A stretch of DNA of 64,000 bases from Paenibacillaceae bacterium (GTDB lineage Bacteria > Bacillota > Bacilli > Paenibacillales > Paenibacillaceae). The stretch is taken from contig CAAFUF010000016.1 of the NCBI GenBank assembly GCA_900766135.1, forward strand, positions 62,001-126,000. The letters are read 5' to 3'. The position numbers and the translations under genes were made by a program. Within the stretch, counting starts at the first letter, position 1, and each line of letters opens with the position of its first letter. Below the pieces are notes generated by a model. That model saw only the letters and a program-made list of their open reading frames with translations, had not been told where the DNA came from and ran no database searches. This document shows, one piece after another, positions 59,639-64,000 of the stretch.

Positions 59639-61033
59639 GTGGCAAGCGCAGCAATAAGAGCAACAACGCGTCGCTTTTTGGATCGGCATTTTTCCGGCCA
59701 ATCGATCGATTACCGGCAAATTATCGCACTCATTATCCCGATTTTGATCGACCAGGCGTTTATCATCGGCCTGAACCTGGTGAACACCGCCATGATCAGC
59801 TCCTCCGGGGTGGCGGCGGTGAGCGCCGTCAATATGGTCGATTCGCTGAATATTTTCCTGATCAACGTGTTTGTGGCCGTGGCGACAGGGGGGACTGTCG
59901 TGGTTGCGCAGTATAAGGGCAGCCGGAATGACGCGATGGTATCCAAGGCCTCTTCCGGTTCCGTCTCCTCGGTCGTGCTGTTGGCGCTTGCGATCAGCCT
60001 GCTGATCATCGCTTTGCATACGCCCGCCTTGAACCTGTTGTTTGGTTCGGCGGAAGCCGACGTGTTTCAGAACGCCAAATCGTATCTGATCGGCAGCAGC
60101 CTGTCGTTTTGCGGGATCGCGATCGTTGAAGCGGTGTGCGGGGTGCTGCGGGGGATCGGAAAATCGCGGGCCTCCTTGATGCTGTCGCTGATCATGAACC
60201 TCTCCTACGTCGCGCTGAATTTTATCTTGATCCAACTGGCGGACATGGGAATCATGGGAATGAACATCTCCGTCAATGTATCCCGCTATCTGGCCGCGGC
60301 CTGCGCCATTTATTATCTGGTCAAAATGGACGAGTCGCTGAGGGTTCGCCTGCGGGATATGCTGCAAGTCAACTGGACGATGCTCAAAAAAATTCTCTCG
60401 ATCGGCATGCCGTTTGCGGCGGAGCAGATGTTCTTTAACGGCGGCAAAATATTGACGCAAATTTTCATCGTCAGCCTAGGCACCTACGCCATTGCCGCCA
60501 ATGCGATCAGCGCTTCGCTGGCGATGGTGATTCAAATCCCGGCCAACGCGTTGTCCATCGCGATCGTAACCGTGGTTGGGCAATGCATCGGCCGCCGGGA
60601 GATCGAGGATGCCCGGAAGCTGACGCGCTCGTTTCTGTGGCTCTCCTCGGCGACCTTCGTCGTGATGGGGCTCATCATCCTTCCGCTGTTCCATCCGCTG
60701 GTATCGCTGTTTCACCCGCCGGCGGAGATCGTGGATGATATCTTTACCATCGTGCTGATCAATACGATCGCGCAAATTCCGCTGTGGGCGATCAGCTTCA
60801 TTACGCCTTCGGCGCTGCGGGCGGCCGGAGACGCAAAATATACGTCCGTCGTATCGATGTTGTCGATGTGGCTGTTCCGTGTCGTGCTCGGCTATATTTT
60901 AGGCGTCGTGCTGCCGTTTGGCGTCGTTGGCGTCTGGCTGGCCATGGACATCGAATGGGGGATCCGCGGATTGATCTTCCTGCACCGCTTCCGCGGAACC
61001 AAGTGGTACCGGCATCGATTGGTGGAGGACTGA
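59639..61033 (+). CDS. MATE-family efflux transporter
   Basis: This 464-residue, twelve-segment transporter has the first-half landmarks IPILIDQAFIIGLNLVNTAM and GGTVVVAQYKGS and a second half beginning KKILSIGMPFAAEQMFFNGG, consistent with the NorM/DinF-like MATE fold. It probably exports drugs or metabolites using Na+ or H+. The start is GTG 59639, with a weak site AAGAAGTG. Convergent with the activase-like gene. Confidence 0.88.
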   Translation: MASAAIRATTRRFLDRHFSGQSIDYRQIIALIIPILIDQAFIIGLNLVNTAMISSSGVAAVSAVNMVDSLNIFLINVFVAVATGGTVVVAQYKGSRNDAMVSKASSGSVSSVVLLALAISLLIIALHTPALNLLFGSAEADVFQNAKSYLIGSSLSFCGIAIVEAVCGVLRGIGKSRASLMLSLIMNLSYVALNFILIQLADMGIMGMNISVNVSRYLAAACAIYYLVKMDESLRVRLRDMLQVNWTMLKKILSIGMPFAAEQMFFNGGKILTQIFIVSLGTYAIAANAISASLAMVIQIPANALSIAIVTVVGQCIGRREIEDARKLTRSFLWLSSATFVVMGLIILPLFHPLVSLFHPPAEIVDDIFTIVLINTIAQIPLWAISFITPSALRAAGDAKYTSVVSMLSMWLFRVVLGYILGVVLPFGVVGVWLAMDIEWGIRGLIFLHRFRGTKWYRHRLVED

Positions 61034-61053
61034 CAACGGCCTTCACATAAAAT

Positions 61054-61112
61054 AAACCTTTAAGCCTTACATCGCCCAAACATGGGCAGACCTAGGCTTA
61101 AAGGTTTTTTTA
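61054..61112. terminator. Bidirectional terminator
   Basis: AAACCTTTAAGCCT pairs perfectly over 14 bp with AGGCTTAAAGGTTT, followed by five more T. The 26-base loop itself holds a small GCCC/GGGC hairpin. It serves the MATE gene and the convergent activase-like gene. Confidence 0.92.
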
Positions 61113-61122
61113 CTAGCTTAGC

Positions 61123-64000
61123 TCAGCACAGCACGCCGCTGGCCACCGACATCATCAGCTTGATGCGGTTGATCTGGTTCACTTCGCTTGCGCCGGCGTC
61201 GTAATCGATCGCCGCGATATTGGCATCCGGGTACAGCTCCTTCAGCCCTTTGATCATTCCGCGCCCGGTGATGTGGTTTGGCAGGCAAGCGAACGGCTGG
61301 ATGCAAACGATGTTGTTCACCCCGTGATCGAGCAGCTCCATCATCTCCGCGGTGAGGAACCAGCCTTCACCCATTTGGTTGCCGACCGACAGCAGGCGTC
61401 CGGCTTTCTCCGCCAGCTTGTAGATGCTCTCCGGCGGAGTTAAATAGCGGCTCGCCTCTAGCGCTTGCTTCATCGGCTTGCGGTACATCTCGATGTAGCG
61501 GATGACCATCGGATTCAGGAGGCCCAGCATTTTGCTCTTCCCGAGGTGATCCGCCTTGTAAATCGGGTTGTATAAGCAATAGAACATGAAGTCGAGAAAA
61601 TCGGGCACAACCGCTTCGCCGCCTTCGGCTTCGATGACTTCCACGATTCGGTTGTTGGCATCGGGATGGAATTTGATCAGGATTTCGCCGACGATGCCGA
61701 CCCGCGGTTTGGCCGCCCCCGTTTGCGGCAACGCTTCGAACTCCGCAACCATGCTTCGGATATACTCTTTGTATTCACCGAAGGAAAACTCCCGCAGCGA
61801 ATGCTTGCACAGTACCATCCACTTGCGGAACAACAGCTCGGTATCGCCGGCGAGCCGCTCGTACGGACGGAAACGGTACAGCAGGCGCATCAGCAAGTCG
61901 CCATAACATGCCGCCGCGATCAGACGGTTGATGAGCTTCAAATTCAGTTTGAAGCCCGGCTGGCTTTCGATACCCGTCGCATTCAGCGAAATGACCGGAA
62001 TTTGCGCCATTCCCGCTTCTTTCAGCGCCTTGCGCAGCAAAGCGATATAGTTCGTCGCCCGGCAGCCGCCGCCGGTCTGGGTCAAAATGACCGCCGTCCG
62101 GTCCGGATCGTAGTCGCCCCCGCGCAGCGCCGCCATGATTTGCCCGATCGTCACGATCGCCGGATAGCAAGCGTCGTTGTTTACGAATTTCAGGCCTTCG
62201 TCCGTCGTTTGCTTGCTGGCTTTCTCCAACACCTTCAGCCGGTACCCGGCCCCGCGGAACACCGTTTCGAACAGTTCGAAATGAGTGGGCGAGAGCTGTG
62301 GGGCAAGGATCGTGTAGCCGTTTTTCATTTCTTTGGTAAAAGCGGCCGGCGAGGTGGGGACGGACACGGACACCGTCCGGGCCTTCACTTGCGTCGATTC
62401 CCGCTCCTTCATCGCCGCCAGCAGCGAGCGCAGCCGGATACGCGCCGCCCCCAGGTTGCTGATTTCATCCACTTTGATCAAAGTGAACGTCTTGTGGTGG
62501 CGCTCCAAAATGTCCTGGATCGTATCGGCGGTAATCGCATCGATGCCGCAGCCAAACGAAGTCAGCTGCACCAGCTCCAGATCGTCCCGGTCGCTGACGA
62601 AGTAAGCCGCGCGGTACATCCGCCCGTGGTACGTCCATTGATTGACGACGGGCAGGGGATGTTTCACGGTGCCTAGGTGGCACACCGCATCTTCCGTCAG
62701 CACCGCGAGCCCCATCCCGGCAATCAGATCGGCGATGCCGTGATTGATCTCGGGATCGCTGTGGTACGGATGGCCGCAGAGCACGATGCCTTTGGCTCCG
62801 GTCTCCTCCAGCAGCTTCAGCGTCGCTTCGCCTTGCGCGCGAATATCGCTGCGAGCCCGCTCGGCCTCTTGCAGTCCCGCATCGACCGCCGCCTCCAGTT
62901 CGTCCGCCGGAATATGCGTAAACGTGGCCAGCAGGGTCTTTTTCAAAGCCGGCACATGATCGATGTTCAGGAACGGACTCACCAGCGGGATGTCTTGCTC
63001 TTTCAACCGGTCCATGTTGGTCCGGATGACCTCGGGATACGAGGCCACGACCGGACAGTTGAAATGATTGTCGGCCGAAGCGTCCTCCTTCTTCTCGTAA
63101 ATGACCGCAGGGTAGAAAATAAAGTCGACCTTGCTGCGAATGAGGCTCTCGATGTGGCCATGCGCCAGCTTGGCGGGATAGCAGACGGACTCCGACGGAA
63201 TCGTCTCCATGCCGGTTTCGTACTGCTTTTTCGAGGACCTGGGCGACAGCACGACCTTGTACCCCAGCTGCGTAAAAAACGTGTGCCAAAACGGGTAGTT
63301 TTCGAAGAGATTCAGCACCCGCGGCAAGCCCACCGTTCCACGAACGGCCTGCTCTGAAGGGAGCGGGGCGTAGCTGAACATCCGCTCGTATTTGTATTCG
63401 ACGAGATTGGGAAGACCGGTCTTCGTCTTCTTCTGCGTCGCACCGCGCTCGCAGCGGTTGCCGCTGACGTGGAAGCTCTTGTCGGGGAATCGGCTGATCG
63501 TCATGGCGCAATTGTTGCTGCATAACGAGCAGCGGGCGTGCGAAACCTCATAGGTGAACGAATGGAGCTCCTCGCAAGGCAGCAAGGTGCTGCGACCCGC
63601 TCCGTCATATTGCTCGCGGGCCAGCAGCGCGCAGCCGTAGGCGCCCATGATGCCGGCAATGTCGGGACGAATGGCTTCCTGGCCGGTGAGCAATTCGAAG
63701 GCGCGCAGCACGGCATCATTATAGAAGGTTCCGCCCTGTACGACGATACGACGCCCAAGCTCCTCGGGATTGCGGATTTTGATCACCTTTTGCAGCGCGT
63801 TCTTCACGACGGAATAAGCCAGGCCGGCCGAAAGATCGGGCAAGGAGGCGCCTTCCTTCTGCACTTGCTTGACTTTGGAGTTCATGAACACCGTACAGCG
63901 CGAGCCGAGATCCACCGGATGGACCGATTTCAATGCGGCGGCGGCAAACTCGGCGATGCCAAGCCCGAGCGCCCCGGCAAAACTTTCGAGGAACGAACCG
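61123..64000 (-). CDS. Large acyl-CoA-dehydratase-activase-like protein, 5' end outside window
   Basis: The frame is open through the right edge, giving at least 958 residues of what is probably a ~1400-residue protein. The visible N-terminal part is the second half of a BadF/BcrA-type ASKHA ATPase (VDLGSRCTVFMNSKV, VVQGGTFYNDAVLRAFE, GIMGAYGCALLARE). A Cys-rich segment HARCSLCSNNCAMTI ... CERG may hold an iron-sulfur cluster. The rest resembles DUF2229 and HgdB-like dehydratase regions (VLCGHPYHSDPEINHG, SFGCGIDAITAD, TQTGGGCRATNY). Proteins of this build are found in many Firmicutes without known substrates. ATP-driven electron transfer to a radical dehydratase is known for the smaller relatives; function here is inference. 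Confidence 0.8.
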   Translation of the reverse strand, partial: GSFLESFAGALGLGIAEFAAAALKSVHPVDLGSRCTVFMNSKVKQVQKEGASLPDLSAGLAYSVVKNALQKVIKIRNPEELGRRIVVQGGTFYNDAVLRAFELLTGQEAIRPDIAGIMGAYGCALLAREQYDGAGRSTLLPCEELHSFTYEVSHARCSLCSNNCAMTISRFPDKSFHVSGNRCERGATQKKTKTGLPNLVEYKYERMFSYAPLPSEQAVRGTVGLPRVLNLFENYPFWHTFFTQLGYKVVLSPRSSKKQYETGMETIPSESVCYPAKLAHGHIESLIRSKVDFIFYPAVIYEKKEDASADNHFNCPVVASYPEVIRTNMDRLKEQDIPLVSPFLNIDHVPALKKTLLATFTHIPADELEAAVDAGLQEAERARSDIRAQGEATLKLLEETGAKGIVLCGHPYHSDPEINHGIADLIAGMGLAVLTEDAVCHLGTVKHPLPVVNQWTYHGRMYRAAYFVSDRDDLELVQLTSFGCGIDAITADTIQDILERHHKTFTLIKVDEISNLGAARIRLRSLLAAMKERESTQVKARTVSVSVPTSPAAFTKEMKNGYTILAPQLSPTHFELFETVFRGAGYRLKVLEKASKQTTDEGLKFVNNDACYPAIVTIGQIMAALRGGDYDPDRTAVILTQTGGGCRATNYIALLRKALKEAGMAQIPVISLNATGIESQPGFKLNLKLINRLIAAACYGDLLMRLLYRFRPYERLAGDTELLFRKWMVLCKHSLREFSFGEYKEYIRSMVAEFEALPQTGAAKPRVGIVGEILIKFHPDANNRIVEVIEAEGGEAVVPDFLDFMFYCLYNPIYKADHLGKSKMLGLLNPMVIRYIEMYRKPMKQALEASRYLTPPESIYKLAEKAGRLLSVGNQMGEGWFLTAEMMELLDHGVNNIVCIQPFACLPNHITGRGMIKGLKELYPDANIAAIDYDAGASEVNQINRIKLMMSVASGVLC

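Noticed and set aside
61666..62676. Long plus-strand open frame opposite the activase-like gene
   Set aside because: Arg/Gln/His-rich shadow of the opposite coding strand, without start signals.

Overview
The window looks like chromosome of a Paenibacillus-type Firmicute. The reasons are strong AGGAGG-type ribosome sites, frequent GTG/TTG starts, fairly high GC, sugar ABC systems made of a lipoprotein and two permeases with no ATPase gene, paired YesM/YesN-like kinase and AraC-type regulators, an LTA-synthase-family sulfatase, and a hemE-hemH-hemY operon of the coproporphyrin type. No rRNA, tRNA, cas genes, transposase or phage genes were seen.

Positions 1-22508 form a large carbohydrate locus on the + strand: the end of a DUF4185 protein (GH183-like), an ABC transporter, a DUF6259-like protein, a DUF2961 protein (GH172-like), an unidentified helical-barrel protein, a histidine kinase/response regulator/binding lipoprotein trio, a second ABC transporter, an arabinose-5-phosphate-isomerase-like SIS protein, a ribokinase-family kinase, a second DUF2961 protein and a LacI regulator. 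Read together this suggests D-arabinan utilisation: endo-cleavage outside, oligomer import, exo-cleavage inside, D-arabinose to D-arabinose 5-phosphate to D-ribulose 5-phosphate. This is inference from families and context.

Positions 22716-44765 are mixed: LTA-synthase-like sulfatase, rRNA methyltransferase, O-methyltransferase, an AT-richer ABC exporter with divergent TetR, a DeoR-fruK pair, LytTR-DUF3021, cupin, amino acid permease, acetyltransferase, a PD-(D/E)XK nuclease fused to a helix-turn-helix, a TetR-ApbE-FMN_bind-flavodoxin/ferredoxin group, an SDR/TetR pair, a squalene-hopene-cyclase-family enzyme and a flavin reductase. Positions 44973-64000 carry AlaX, LysR/methyltransferase, an MFS exporter, hemEHY, CapA-GDPD-FAH-DUF92, an ABC-F ATPase, a MATE exporter and a very large acyl-CoA-dehydratase-activase-like protein cut by the window edge.

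The most unusual material lies between genes. (1) Six gaps hold arrays of four ~21-26 bp partly palindromic boxes. Each array uses its own sequence, but the layout is conserved: in four arrays the centres are ~50, ~60 and ~50 bp apart, two boxes point one way and two the other, and many boxes share a TAAC...TTATTT frame. (2) A 169-bp element with GTTCAAAAA/TTTTTGAAC ends occurs in several full and partial copies, with compensating changes in its stems. Both look like structure-conserved, sequence-variable elements, and I do not recognise either as a named family.
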